A stretch of DNA of 11,389 nucleotides from JAQBDA01 sp041301185 (GTDB lineage: Bacteria > Chloroflexota > Anaerolineae > Anaerolineales > UBA4823), in the NCBI GenBank assembly GCA_041301185.1, contig JBFYSV010000070.1:1-11389 (forward strand). The letters run 5' to 3'. The number at the start of each line of letters is the position of its first letter. The stretch's first letter is position 1. Below the pieces are notes generated by a model. It made no database searches. It saw only the letters and a program-made list of their open reading frames with translations, and had not been told where the DNA came from. A program made the translations under genes and the position numbers. Shown here in pieces: positions 1-6,074 of this stretch.

Positions 1-72
1 CCGAAAGTTACGCCTGTGGAGAGCATGTAAGACCTGGTTTCGGGCAACGCTCGCTGAAGCAGGAACCAAACA

Positions 73-133
73 GTACATCTGTCATGTACAGATTTGCATA
101 GGTTTTGGAGAGGGGAGCATATAGGAACCTATA
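73..133. other. Small dyads downstream of the kinase gene
   Basis: The 135 bases after the kinase stop codon hold no gene I can support. They contain two overlapping perfect inverted repeats, GTACAT/ATGTAC (73-78 and 84-89) and ATCTGT/ACAGAT (77-82 and 88-93), which could form alternative hairpins. A third dyad, TATAGG-AA-CCTATA (120-133), lies two bases beyond the stop codon. None is followed by a T-run in the kinase direction, so they are not convincing intrinsic terminators. Regulatory or chance structure are both possible. Confidence 0.3.
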
Positions 134-135
134 GA

Positions 136-699
136 TCATTTGTCGAACGAGACCACCTCCAGCACAACCGTTGTGCCCTCTTCCGGAGCAGCCTGGATAT
201 GCAGCCTGGCACCGATCATCAGCGCCCGCTCTTGCATCAGGACTAATCCGAAGTGGCCTTGACCCTGACGGTCGCCTTCGCTGGTCAAAGGCGCTCCAAC
301 CCCATCGTCGCTGACCAAGAGACGTATGGACCGGTCCGTGGCTTGCTCGAGCCTGACCTCGATATGCCGGGCATTCCCATGCTTGAGAGCGTTGCTCAGC
401 GCCTCCTGGGCAATCCGGTAGACCGAGGTGGCTTGCTCATCGCTTAGCCCCAGCGTTCCGTCCAGGTCGCTTGCCCAGGTGATGGATAGCGGCGGGCCGG
501 CAAGTTTCTGCATCTCCTCCACCAGCCCCTGCAACGCCAGGGGGAGTCCCCCATCGAGCAGTGGAGGCCGCTGGGCTTTGATAGCCCGGCGCAGGTTCTG
601 GATACTTCCTTCCAGGTAATTCACCAGATCAGGAGCAGCGGGGTCCCGGTACAAGCCTTGCTTGATGAAAAACAGTTCCTGGAGGACCGTATCGTGCAA
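136..699 (-). CDS. Catalytic half (H-box and ATPase domain) of a histidine kinase split by an in-frame TGA
   Basis: This stretch encodes the catalytic part of a NarX/DegS-type sensor kinase. It begins inside the HisKA_3 H-box (LHDTVLQELFF, with the phospho-accepting His at 694-696). The N-box (EALSNALKHGNA, about residue 99-110), the G1 box DDGVG (131-135) and the G2 box GHFGL (148-152) of a HATPase_c domain follow. It is in the same frame as the sensor half upstream; the only break is the TGA at 709-711, with Ala-Arg-Asp codons (700-708) between. The nominal TTG start at 697-699 lies inside the conserved helix and has no Shine-Dalgarno sequence at usable distance, so independent translation is doubtful. 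The normal protein would be about 818 residues in one chain. The C-terminal stop is also TGA. The piece is best read as the 3' part of a disrupted, read-through or mis-sequenced gene. Confidence 0.75.
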   Translation of the reverse strand: MHDTVLQELFFIKQGLYRDPAAPDLVNYLEGSIQNLRRAIKAQRPPLLDGGLPLALQGLVEEMQKLAGPPLSITWASDLDGTLGLSDEQATSVYRIAQEALSNALKHGNARHIEVRLEQATDRSIRLLVSDDGVGAPLTSEGDRQGQGHFGLVLMQERALMIGARLHIQAAPEEGTTVVLEVVSFDK

Positions 700-708
700 A
701 TCGCGGGC

Positions 709-2592
709 TCATCGCTTGCGCTCCTCTTCAGCCGAACGCACCAAGTGCTGCGCCAGCCCGCGCAATTGCTCCACCAGCAGTATGTTGGTAACAGCCAGCG
801 CCCCTTGTTCAGCTACTGTGGCAACGATGCGCAGGTCCTGGTTGCTGTACACCTCTCCGCCGGCACGCCGACCGAGGATCAAGATGCCTCGCAACTCCTC
901 CTTGAAGATCAGCGGCGCATACACCTCCCCCCAATCGAACTCCGCCCAATCAGCCTGTGTGGCGGGCGGCAGGAGACTCCATAATTGGGCTGTTCTCAGC
1001 GGGCTGCGCCGCTCCAGCAGCTCTTTGCACAGATGATCATCCAGCGAGCGGGTCTCCGACTCTTCCTGCCCTGCCCCATACACCAACCGGCTGCCATTGC
1101 TGATCCACAGAGACGCCTGCTGGATCCCCATCTGCTGCGGCATATTCTGGGCAAGCAGCTCAACCAGCCTGTGGCGGTCCAGCGCCTGTGCCAGTTGGTT
1201 GGCCAGGGAAGAGGTCACCGTTGCATAATCATAATGCCCACCGTACAGCACCCGGTCGACCTGTGCTTGAACCGCTTTCGACAGGGCGGTAACCGGCAGG
1301 GCAATCAGCACAGTTACCAGTCCCCCGTATAGTGGCAAGAGCGGAGGCAGATCAAAAGCAGCAACCAGGGCGCTAAAAATCAGCACAGAACTAATAAAGA
1401 CCAGCAAAACCAGGATAAACCAGACCACGATACGATTGATGATAAAATCGACCTTCAACAGCCGGTGCTGAAAAACAACATACGCATACGCCAGCGGCAG
1501 ACAGATCAGAAAAAGGATCGTATAAGTGCCGGTCAGGTATTCTTCGCCCAAAAGCAGGTAGGGCAACAGAGTGAAGACAAAGAACGGGCCGATGCCAAGC
1601 ACCATGCCCCAGATAATAATCCCTGTCTGGCGGCGAACCAGCGGGTCGTTGGACAGAAAGCGATTGCGCAGCAGGAGAGCAACTGAAACGCTCCATGAGA
1701 GCATGAAAAAGACCAGCACCCACTGGCGCAGGTTGATTCCATAGATTTCGTAGAAATCATATCCCAGCGGCCTCCGCAGCCAGTCGTTGAACATGACGAG
1801 CAACGCCAACATACCGGCCAGCGCAAAGACATTGTTAATGACCCCTCTTCTGTATCTACCAAAGCTGACTGCAGGAAAGGTGAGATGAGCCGCAACCAGA
1901 AGTGGCGCTAACAGGCACAACAAAACCTGCTGAATGGTATTCGCCCCCCAGAAGCTGTTCCACCCGCTTGCCCCTCCCACGGCTGCCGTCAGCCCCGCCA
2001 GCAAGAATCCCAGGCCGAGCAGGCGAGCGCGCACGTCATCTGGCTGAACAAACAATACCAGCACCAGACCCACCCCCCACAAGAAAAGGGATAGAATTTG
2101 TGTGCCCAGATACGAGCCCAGCAAAGGGAGATTATCAAGGTAGTTGCCAACGGTTATTGAGACAATTGTTCGCTCGTTGCCCCGCTGCAATTCGTACTCG
2201 ATTACATCGCCGGGTTGCAGTCCGGGCGGGTAACGCGGCTCACTGCGCAGCGGGGCAACCGGCTTGCCCGCTATTGCCAGGATACGGTCGCCAACCTCTA
2301 CCCCGGCAATATCGGCGGGGCCACCAGGATAAACCTGGGACACCCCTCCCAGAGGATTTTCCTGGTAGACTACCATCCCGTCATTTGGACAGTAAATGTA
2401 GAAGAACATGTTGAACAGGATGATGGCGGCCAGGGTGAGTATTGAGAAGACGACCTGCCCCCTGGGATTGGTCAGGATTATGATTATTCGCGGATGCTCT
2501 GCGTACACGGAAACCCCATTACAAAAAATCACTGTTCTTAGGTCGCCGAAGGCCAGGCGGCAAATTTTATGGGCCTGGTAAAAATTCCCCAA
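709..2592 (-). CDS. Sensor half (PDZ, polytopic membrane region, GAF) of a histidine kinase ending at an in-frame TGA
   Basis: Membrane sensor part of a two-component kinase. In order, there is a first membrane helix (about 46-66), a PDZ-like domain (about 75-145, with VYPGGPADIAGVEVGDRI), about eight to nine further hydrophobic helices (160-438), and a GAF-like cytoplasmic domain (about 457-605). The chain ends in EEERKR, the normal start of the HisKA_3 H-box. The next codon is TGA where the family has Ile, Leu or Met, and the frame then continues as ARDLHDTVLQ. As written the product lacks the phospho-accepting His and the ATPase domain, so it could not phosphorylate its regulator. The open frame begins at a TTG; a GTG at 2506-2508 (residue 29), preceded by GGGG, is a likelier start because it precedes the first helix closely. 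The response regulator lies 156 bases upstream in the same direction, so the two probably form a pair. Confidence 0.8.
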   Translation of the reverse strand: MGNFYQAHKICRLAFGDLRTVIFCNGVSVYAEHPRIIIILTNPRGQVVFSILTLAAIILFNMFFYIYCPNDGMVVYQENPLGGVSQVYPGGPADIAGVEVGDRILAIAGKPVAPLRSEPRYPPGLQPGDVIEYELQRGNERTIVSITVGNYLDNLPLLGSYLGTQILSLFLWGVGLVLVLFVQPDDVRARLLGLGFLLAGLTAAVGGASGWNSFWGANTIQQVLLCLLAPLLVAAHLTFPAVSFGRYRRGVINNVFALAGMLALLVMFNDWLRRPLGYDFYEIYGINLRQWVLVFFMLSWSVSVALLLRNRFLSNDPLVRRQTGIIIWGMVLGIGPFFVFTLLPYLLLGEEYLTGTYTILFLICLPLAYAYVVFQHRLLKVDFIINRIVVWFILVLLVFISSVLIFSALVAAFDLPPLLPLYGGLVTVLIALPVTALSKAVQAQVDRVLYGGHYDYATVTSSLANQLAQALDRHRLVELLAQNMPQQMGIQQASLWISNGSRLVYGAGQEESETRSLDDHLCKELLERRSPLRTAQLWSLLPPATQADWAEFDWGEVYAPLIFKEELRGILILGRRAGGEVYSNQDLRIVATVAEQGALAVTNILLVEQLRGLAQHLVRSAEEERKR

Positions 2593-2671
2593 AGGCTCTT
2601 CGCCATGCTGGGAATCGTGGCCCGTATAGCCAGCCCACTCAGGCGTTACCTAAACCGCTTACCTGCTTGAA

Positions 2672-2686
2672 TGATATCTTATATCA
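2672..2686. promoter_or_regulatory. Dyad TGATAT-CTT-ATATCA between regulator and kinase
   Basis: The 156-base gap between regulator and kinase holds a perfect 6-bp inverted repeat with a 3-base spacer. An imperfect direct repeat, ATGTCCCG at 2712-2719 and 2735-2742, lies beside it. A dyad of this size could be an operator, perhaps for the adjacent NarL-type regulator. No clear sigma-70 promoter for a separate kinase transcript was found, so the kinase may be read from the regulator promoter. Confidence 0.3.
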
Positions 2687-2748
2687 AACCTGGTGATTTT
2701 TCGAGAGGCATATGTCCCGCGTAATGCTGGACGTATGTCCCGTGCGCG

Positions 2749-3402
2749 TCAGTCGTATGACAGCAGACCCAATTCGCGGGCCTTGTTAATCGCGGCGATG
2801 CGCACATGGATCGCGTTGCTCTCGTGGAGGTCTAACTTGGCATAGATGCCGGACAACATGTTGCTAACTCGTTTCTCAGAGACATTGATTGTTTTGGCAA
2901 TGCTTGCATTAGAGAGACCCTGGGCGACCAGCCTCAATACAGCCAGCTCGTTCTCGCTCAAACTGCTTGCCTGGGACTGCTGTGCGTCGAACAGCTTATC
3001 GATGACCTCTTCCGAATAAAAGCGCTTTCCCTCGTAAACCTTGCGCACCCCCTTGGGCAAGATCAGGGATAGGTCATCGCTTTTTAATACATATCCATAT
3101 GCACCGGCCTGAATGCTTTGTTGGATATAAGCCTGGTCGTCATAGCCGGTCAGCACCAGGATGCGTAAGCGGGGATATTCTTGCAGGATCGAGTGTATGG
3201 CGGATATGGGTTCGAAGTTGCCTGAGGACATGCCCAGGTCTAAGATTACCACGTCCGGCGATTTTTCCCGGACAAGCCGCGGTAGTTCCGACCCATGCTC
3301 TGCAGACCCCACCACCTGGATGCCTGATTGGGGGGCAAGCTCTGCTAAGATCGCTTTCAGCATCAGCGGATGGTCTTCGATTATTACAACACGGATAGAC
3401 AT
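2749..3402 (-). CDS. NarL/FixJ-family response regulator
   Basis: Cytoplasmic DNA-binding response regulator, 217 residues, the usual length for this family. The receiver domain (about 3-120) has the acidic pair E9-D10, the phospho-acceptor D55 in VVILDLG, the switch T85 in VLTGYDD and K107 in YVLKSDD. The C-terminal LuxR-type helix-turn-helix (about 147-195) begins LSENELAVLRLVAQGLSN and ends with the recognition helix region VSEKRVSNMLSGIYAKL. The ATG start is preceded by AGGG about nine bases upstream. It precedes the split kinase gene on the same strand, so the kinase is its likely phosphodonor; with the kinase interrupted, the regulator may depend on another donor or act unphosphorylated. 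A candidate promoter lies at 3454-3482. Family assignment is firm; target genes are unknown. Confidence 0.93.
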   Translation of the reverse strand: MSIRVVIIEDHPLMLKAILAELAPQSGIQVVGSAEHGSELPRLVREKSPDVVILDLGMSSGNFEPISAIHSILQEYPRLRILVLTGYDDQAYIQQSIQAGAYGYVLKSDDLSLILPKGVRKVYEGKRFYSEEVIDKLFDAQQSQASSLSENELAVLRLVAQGLSNASIAKTINVSEKRVSNMLSGIYAKLDLHESNAIHVRIAAINKARELGLLSYD

Positions 3403-3453
3403 GTCTGTTTTCCCTTCGGCCTATCTCCAGTTTTCACCGGTCACAACGGCGCA

Positions 3454-3482
3454 AGCATATCAAGTGATGCAAGAATTTGCAA
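3454..3482 (-). promoter_or_regulatory. Candidate sigma-70 promoter of the response regulator
   Basis: On the minus strand a -35-like TTGCAA (3477-3482) is followed after 17 bases by the -10-like TATGCT (3454-3459), about 50 bases before the regulator ATG. Each hexamer matches four of six consensus bases. The -35 is identical to the one before parA. No other motif in the 3403-3520 gap scores better. Confidence 0.4.
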
Positions 3483-3520
3483 GAGAAAGCAAATGAAGTG
3501 GGACTGTTATTCTATATTCG

Positions 3521-3757
3521 TCAGTCAACACAATCAGAAACGGTAGGAGACGGCTTTTCATGGCGTTCATCTTCCGATCGATCGACGCCTACAGCTGGAT
3601 CGATCTTTGGCTGCCTGTCACTCTGTCTCGCCATCCATTGGTCAATGGCCAGCCTCACCTGGAAGGAGATGCTAGTGCCGCTCTGTCGGGCAATTTCAGC
3701 CAGCTTTTGGTACTGGTCAAGATCAAATAGCACCTTCACCCTGCGCATCTTAATCAT
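3521..3757 (-). CDS. Small ribbon-helix-helix DNA-binding protein
   Basis: A 78-residue protein whose first half fits the RHH (MetJ/Arc/CopG) fold: a basic beta strand (MRRVKVLFDL), helix one (DQYQKLAEIARQSG) and helix two (TSISFQVRLAIDQWMAR). The remaining 30 or so residues are charged and look disordered. RHH proteins bind DNA as dimers and are typically antitoxins or plasmid repressors. The ATG start has AGGG about eight bases upstream. A second ATG three codons in (MRRVKV) would leave the fold intact. It lies 13 bases after the RHH/excisionase-type gene and is probably co-transcribed with it and the toxin-antitoxin pair. No toxin gene follows, so a repressor role is as likely as an antitoxin role. 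Confidence 0.75.
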   Translation of the reverse strand: MIKMRRVKVLFDLDQYQKLAEIARQSGTSISFQVRLAIDQWMARQSDRQPKIDPAVGVDRSEDERHEKPSPTVSDCVD

Positions 3758-3770
3758 CGCTTATCCCTGC

Positions 3771-4229
3771 TCAATTCTGTTCCCTTTGCCGAATTATAAA
3801 TTCATCCAGGTCTTCTTCTCGGAGTCGGACAGACCTCCCGAACCTGACCACTGGAATCTCGCGAACCTGCATCATATGGTACATCTTTGTGTTGCTGATG
3901 CTAAGAATTTTAGCCGCTTCTTTGGCGGTGAGAAGCCGTTTAGGGTCCCTCGCCATCGGTTGTCCTTTCTCTGGTTTGTCTTTTGGGGTCATTGAATTGG
4001 ACAGCGCCGGCATCTTTTCTTCGGATCCCGATTTCTGAATAGTCAGGTCTAGCAACATCGGCTTTAGATATTTTAGATTCTTCACCTGCCGCCTCTCGCG
4101 GATTTCCCCCACCTTTTCACTCACTGACCAGAGGACAAATTCTTCGAAGGACAATCCCTCTGCTTTGATATAGCTCTCGATTTCTGCGTATAGATCAGAG
4201 GGTAGCTGTAATTTTAGATTTTGAGCCAT
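3771..4229 (-). CDS. Fusion of RHH-like N terminus with excisionase-type helix-turn-helix
   Basis: A 152-residue protein with two DNA-binding parts. Residues 1-40 (LKLQLPSDLYAEIESYIKAE, then LSFEEFVLWSVSEKV) look like an RHH domain. Residues 98-150 are an excisionase/MerR-type HTH (LLTAKEAAKILSISNTKMYH, then VVRFGRSVRLREEDLDEFI), the class found in Xis proteins and recombination directionality factors. A charged linker joins them. The start has GTGGAG about ten bases upstream. An internal ATG at residue 92, with its own Shine-Dalgarno sequence, could yield the HTH part alone. It follows the AbiEii-type toxin by 69 bases and precedes the small RHH gene by 13. I infer a repressor, directionality factor or replicon regulator. 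No integrase is present in the window, so excision cannot be tied to it here. Confidence 0.75.
   Translation of the reverse strand: MAQNLKLQLPSDLYAEIESYIKAEGLSFEEFVLWSVSEKVGEIRERRQVKNLKYLKPMLLDLTIQKSGSEEKMPALSNSMTPKDKPEKGQPMARDPKRLLTAKEAAKILSISNTKMYHMMQVREIPVVRFGRSVRLREEDLDEFIIRQREQN
3954..3968 (-). promoter_or_regulatory. Internal Shine-Dalgarno and ATG for an HTH-only product
   Basis: Inside the fusion gene, AAAGGA (3963-3968) is followed after six bases by an in-frame ATG (3954-3956) at codon 92. Starting there would give a 61-residue protein, about the size of many stand-alone excisionase-type HTH proteins, beginning MARDPKRLLTAKEAAKIL. The spacing is ideal, which makes a second product plausible but unproven. 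Confidence 0.45.
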
Positions 4230-4298
4230 GAGCTATTCTCCACCGTGAGTAAGATCGAATAACAGTGGTAAGATTCAACCCTTCTGGTTTGCCGACCC

Positions 4299-4997
4299 TT
4301 ACCCCTGCCTGGTTTCTAACTCCCACAAGTCTTCCAAGTGCCTGCGCCCGACCTCCAGCGCCTGGTGCTCCAGAAAGCGCTTCATGGTATCCCAGGGCGT
4401 GCGGTCGATCATGCGTGGCATGGGTAAGGCTTCGGCATCCTCGAAATAAGCCAGGGCGCGCGTGGCGCTGATGGCGAATGTGCGCACGCGCGCATATTTC
4501 ATCGCAGCCACCCGGAACAGGCTCTCGATCGACGCCCTCTGAAGAATGAAATAAAGATCTACAAGATCCTTGCGGGTGCCGCGGTCGATGATGGCGGCCA
4601 GTTTCATGGCGCCGATTTCTTCCAGGCTCGCCAACCGCACCCCGGTAACCAGCAAGGTAGGCTGTACCAGCGGATAAGTGTGCAGCCGAAAGAAACTCAA
4701 CCCCACACCTCGCCAGGTGGCTACAAAGGTAGCATCTTTATCAAAGGTGATGGATAAGGATGGATCTTCGAACGTCTCCCTCAGGATGGTGCGCTGGTCC
4801 ACCCCTACCGCTTCTCTCTGAGAGGAAAAGAAATCCAGGTTGACCGAGAAGCGATGCCCCAGGTGCAGCGCCAGTCCGGTTCCCTCGGCCAGATAGAAGC
4901 TTTGGATAAACTCCAGGCCGGCAATTTTGTGGAAGGCCTGTTGCGTCTCAGGGGTGAGCGCCTCCCAATGAGGATCGGGGAGTTCTATCTGTCCCAT
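4299..4997 (-). CDS. AbiEii/AbiGii (DUF1814) family nucleotidyltransferase toxin
   Basis: A 232-residue cytoplasmic protein of the DUF1814 (AbiEii) family. Members are toxins of toxin-antitoxin and abortive-infection systems and transfer nucleotides to cellular RNA. Visible family motifs are AEGTGLALHLGHR (about 37-49), SVNLDFF (51-57) and the third motif MKLAAIIDRGTRKDLVDLYF (131-150). Two positions differ from the usual form: the family normally has a Gly-Gly-Thr core and Asp-Leu-Asp, whereas here they read Glu-Gly-Thr and Asn-Leu-Asp, so one metal-binding acidic residue may be missing. The ATG lies 13 bases inside the upstream gene and has AAGGTG just before it, which suggests translational coupling. 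The upstream partner fits a cognate antitoxin. Activity may be reduced or altered. Confidence 0.85.
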   Translation of the reverse strand: MGQIELPDPHWEALTPETQQAFHKIAGLEFIQSFYLAEGTGLALHLGHRFSVNLDFFSSQREAVGVDQRTILRETFEDPSLSITFDKDATFVATWRGVGLSFFRLHTYPLVQPTLLVTGVRLASLEEIGAMKLAAIIDRGTRKDLVDLYFILQRASIESLFRVAAMKYARVRTFAISATRALAYFEDAEALPMPRMIDRTPWDTMKRFLEHQALEVGRRHLEDLWELETRQG

Positions 4998-5710
4998 AGC
5001 TCACCTTTTGCGGTTGGGAAGGGTGAAGTCTGCCAATTACTTATCCCCAACAACCTGCGCCAATAATTAAAAGTGACCTGAGAGAGCTGGCGCTCGCCCC
5101 ATTGGCGCAAGAAGGCGGCAATACGCTGTCTGCCATACGCGGCAAACAGCCAGCGAACCTCATTCCAGGTGCCAAATTCCAGCGTGCGCTGGATGATCAG
5201 ATCAGCATCTCTTTTCATATCCAGCCGAGCGGGGTCGTATTCCTGAAAGTGGGGCCACAAGCCTGGTGGGATATGCAGCCTCCATCTCGCCATAGAAAGC
5301 CGTTTGCCCAAAGGCCTGGGCCGTAAATCATCCGTGATTACCAGACCAAGATATCTTCGCAGCAGGTACTCGGTCAGAACTGAGACAGAATAGTTCCTCT
5401 CCTGGGCTATCTCAGCGATCCTCTGCCAGGTATCCTTCTGCAGGTGGAGGTTGCGCCGGTTGAGCTTCTCTTGGGTTTTTACCCGCCTGCGACGGTGAGG
5501 CAGATTGAGAGCCGGCATAAACTTCAGGAACGTTCGTAGCACGTAATCGGTGATCTTGCTAGAATGACTACCCTCCAGCACTGCCCGCCGCTTCAATTCC
5601 CCCCATACTATATCGGATAAATACAGCGTGTGCAATTCGGTTTCTAGCGATTCTGGATCGATCACAACAGCACCATTTATCACATCAGAGTCTGCTGGAA
5701 CCAGCCACAC
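4985..5710 (-). CDS. Putative antitoxin with two RHH-like domains and a DUF6922-like C terminus
   Basis: A 241-residue protein that overlaps the AbiEii-type toxin start by 13 bases. Its C-terminal part (about 166-222, with IIQRTLEFGTWNEVRWLFAA then FLRQWGERQLSQVTFNYWRR) resembles the short DUF6922-type partner usually found beside DUF1814 toxins. Unlike that compact form it carries two RHH-like segments in front: one at about 25-66 (beta strand TELHTLYL) and one at about 84-121 (RRNLHLQKDTWQRIAEIAQE, then YSVSVLTEYLLRRYL), joined by a basic linker (PHRRRRVK). These could bind operator DNA as a pseudo-dimer within one chain. A TGA directly upstream fixes the earliest start at the GTG 5708-5710. 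No start has a strong Shine-Dalgarno sequence; GTG codons at residues 10 and 16 are alternatives. Confidence 0.7.
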   Translation of the reverse strand: MWLVPADSDVINGAVVIDPESLETELHTLYLSDIVWGELKRRAVLEGSHSSKITDYVLRTFLKFMPALNLPHRRRRVKTQEKLNRRNLHLQKDTWQRIAEIAQERNYSVSVLTEYLLRRYLGLVITDDLRPRPLGKRLSMARWRLHIPPGLWPHFQEYDPARLDMKRDADLIIQRTLEFGTWNEVRWLFAAYGRQRIAAFLRQWGERQLSQVTFNYWRRLLGISNWQTSPFPTAKGELWDR

Positions 5711-5857
5711 TCAAGGACTCGCCAGACAACGCCGGGTACCCTCACGAACAAGCCAAGGGGCAGCAAACACCCTTCTCTCGCCTCTTTCAGGCCAATTCAG
5801 TGCAAACCGCCAAAAGTAACTTTATAACCTCAATCTCATCCCAGGTGGTTTGCTTAA

Positions 5858-5910
5858 GCAATTCGCCTTTTTCAGCCAGTTTTATAATTAATTTTCTTAC
5901 GGCGAATTGC
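5858..5910. repeat. Perfect 10-bp inverted repeat around an AT-rich core
   Basis: GCAATTCGCC (5858-5867) and GGCGAATTGC (5901-5910) are exact reverse complements separated by 33 bases, most of them A or T. The arms are GC-richer than the core. It could be an operator pair, a partition or attachment site, or part of a replication origin. No protein can be assigned. Confidence 0.5.
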
Positions 5911-5925
5911 AGTTATTTCTATAAA

Positions 5926-5945
5926 TACACTTAAATGTAATTATA
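5926..5945. repeat. Direct repeat copy 1 (20 bp) with internal palindrome
   Basis: TACACTTAAATGTAATTATA occurs here and again at 5992-6011 without a mismatch. Its first 14 bases form a near-palindrome (TACAcTTAAaTGTA, 12 of 14 symmetrical), the size expected for an RHH or HTH dimer site. Read on the minus strand it begins TATAAT, so the copy may combine a -10 element with an operator for transcription towards the antitoxin gene. Confidence 0.6.
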
Positions 5946-5966
5946 CTGGAAAATACCCTTTTCCAG
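5946..5966. repeat. Perfect hairpin between the two 20-bp repeats
   Basis: CTGGAAAA (5946-5953) and TTTTCCAG (5959-5966) pair perfectly around the loop TACCC. On the plus strand it is followed closely by a run of five T (5969-5973), which resembles an intrinsic terminator, but no plus-strand gene ends here. It abuts repeat copy 1 exactly, so it may belong to the operator or origin structure. Confidence 0.5.
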
Positions 5967-5991
5967 GCTTTTTGGTCATCGTTTGGATACT

Positions 5992-6011
5992 TACACTTAA
6001 ATGTAATTATA
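5992..6011. repeat. Direct repeat copy 2 (20 bp) with internal palindrome
   Basis: Exact second copy of the 20-bp element at 5926-5945, 66 bases away. It too begins with TATAAT on the minus strand. A -35-like TTGAAT lies 19 bases upstream of that hexamer, so a weak tandem promoter is possible. Confidence 0.6.
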
Positions 6012-6034
6012 TCAGGAATCTAAATCGGTGATTC

Positions 6035-6067
6035 AAAAATCCGTGATCACAATCATAGCAACACGGA
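6035..6067 (-). terminator. Candidate intrinsic terminator of the rep-like gene
   Basis: On the minus strand, a few bases after the rep-like stop codon, TCCGTG (6067-6062) pairs with CACGGA (6045-6040) and is followed at once by five T (6039-6035). The stem is short (6 bp) and the loop long (16 bases), so termination is probably weak and some read-through into the toxin-antitoxin operon is possible. Confidence 0.4.
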
Positions 6068-6074
6068 ATCTTCT

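Larger units (their letters stand above)
5711..6074. other. AT-rich non-coding control region between rep-like gene and toxin-antitoxin operon
   Basis: There is no credible gene in these 364 bases. From left to right they hold a leader of ordinary composition (5711-5820), a wide 10-bp inverted repeat (5858-5910), two exact 20-bp direct repeats (5926-5945 and 5992-6011) flanking a perfect 8-bp-stem hairpin (5946-5966), two related 11-bp elements 15 bases apart (ATCGGTGATTC at 6024 and ATCCGTGATCA at 6039), and a terminator-like hairpin for the rep-like gene (6035-6067). The region lies directly upstream of the antitoxin gene and should contain its promoter and operators. Confidence 0.6.

Noticed and set aside
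709..711. Use of TGA as a sense codon by the organism
   Set aside because: TGA is the natural end of the regulator, the kinase C terminus, the small RHH gene and the fusion gene, each at the expected family length.
697..720. Frameshift splitting the histidine kinase
   Set aside because: The two halves are in the same frame; only one TGA codon (709-711) separates them, so there is no insertion or deletion.
1902..2414. Plus-strand open frame of 170 codons opposite the kinase
   Set aside because: The minus-strand frame there encodes membrane helices and a PDZ-like domain; the plus frame shows only an Arg/Pro-rich composition.
5041..5049. DnaA box TTATCCCCA
   Set aside because: A single site, one mismatch from TTATCCACA, inside the antitoxin coding region and without a cluster; expected by chance.
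5946..5973. Plus-strand intrinsic terminator (hairpin plus T-run)
   Set aside because: No plus-strand gene lies upstream to be terminated, and the stem is AT-rich; treated as part of the repeat structure instead.
5711..6074. Canonical chromosomal parS site
   Set aside because: No sequence close to TGTTTCACGTGAAACA was seen here or elsewhere; plasmid ParB proteins often use unrelated sites.
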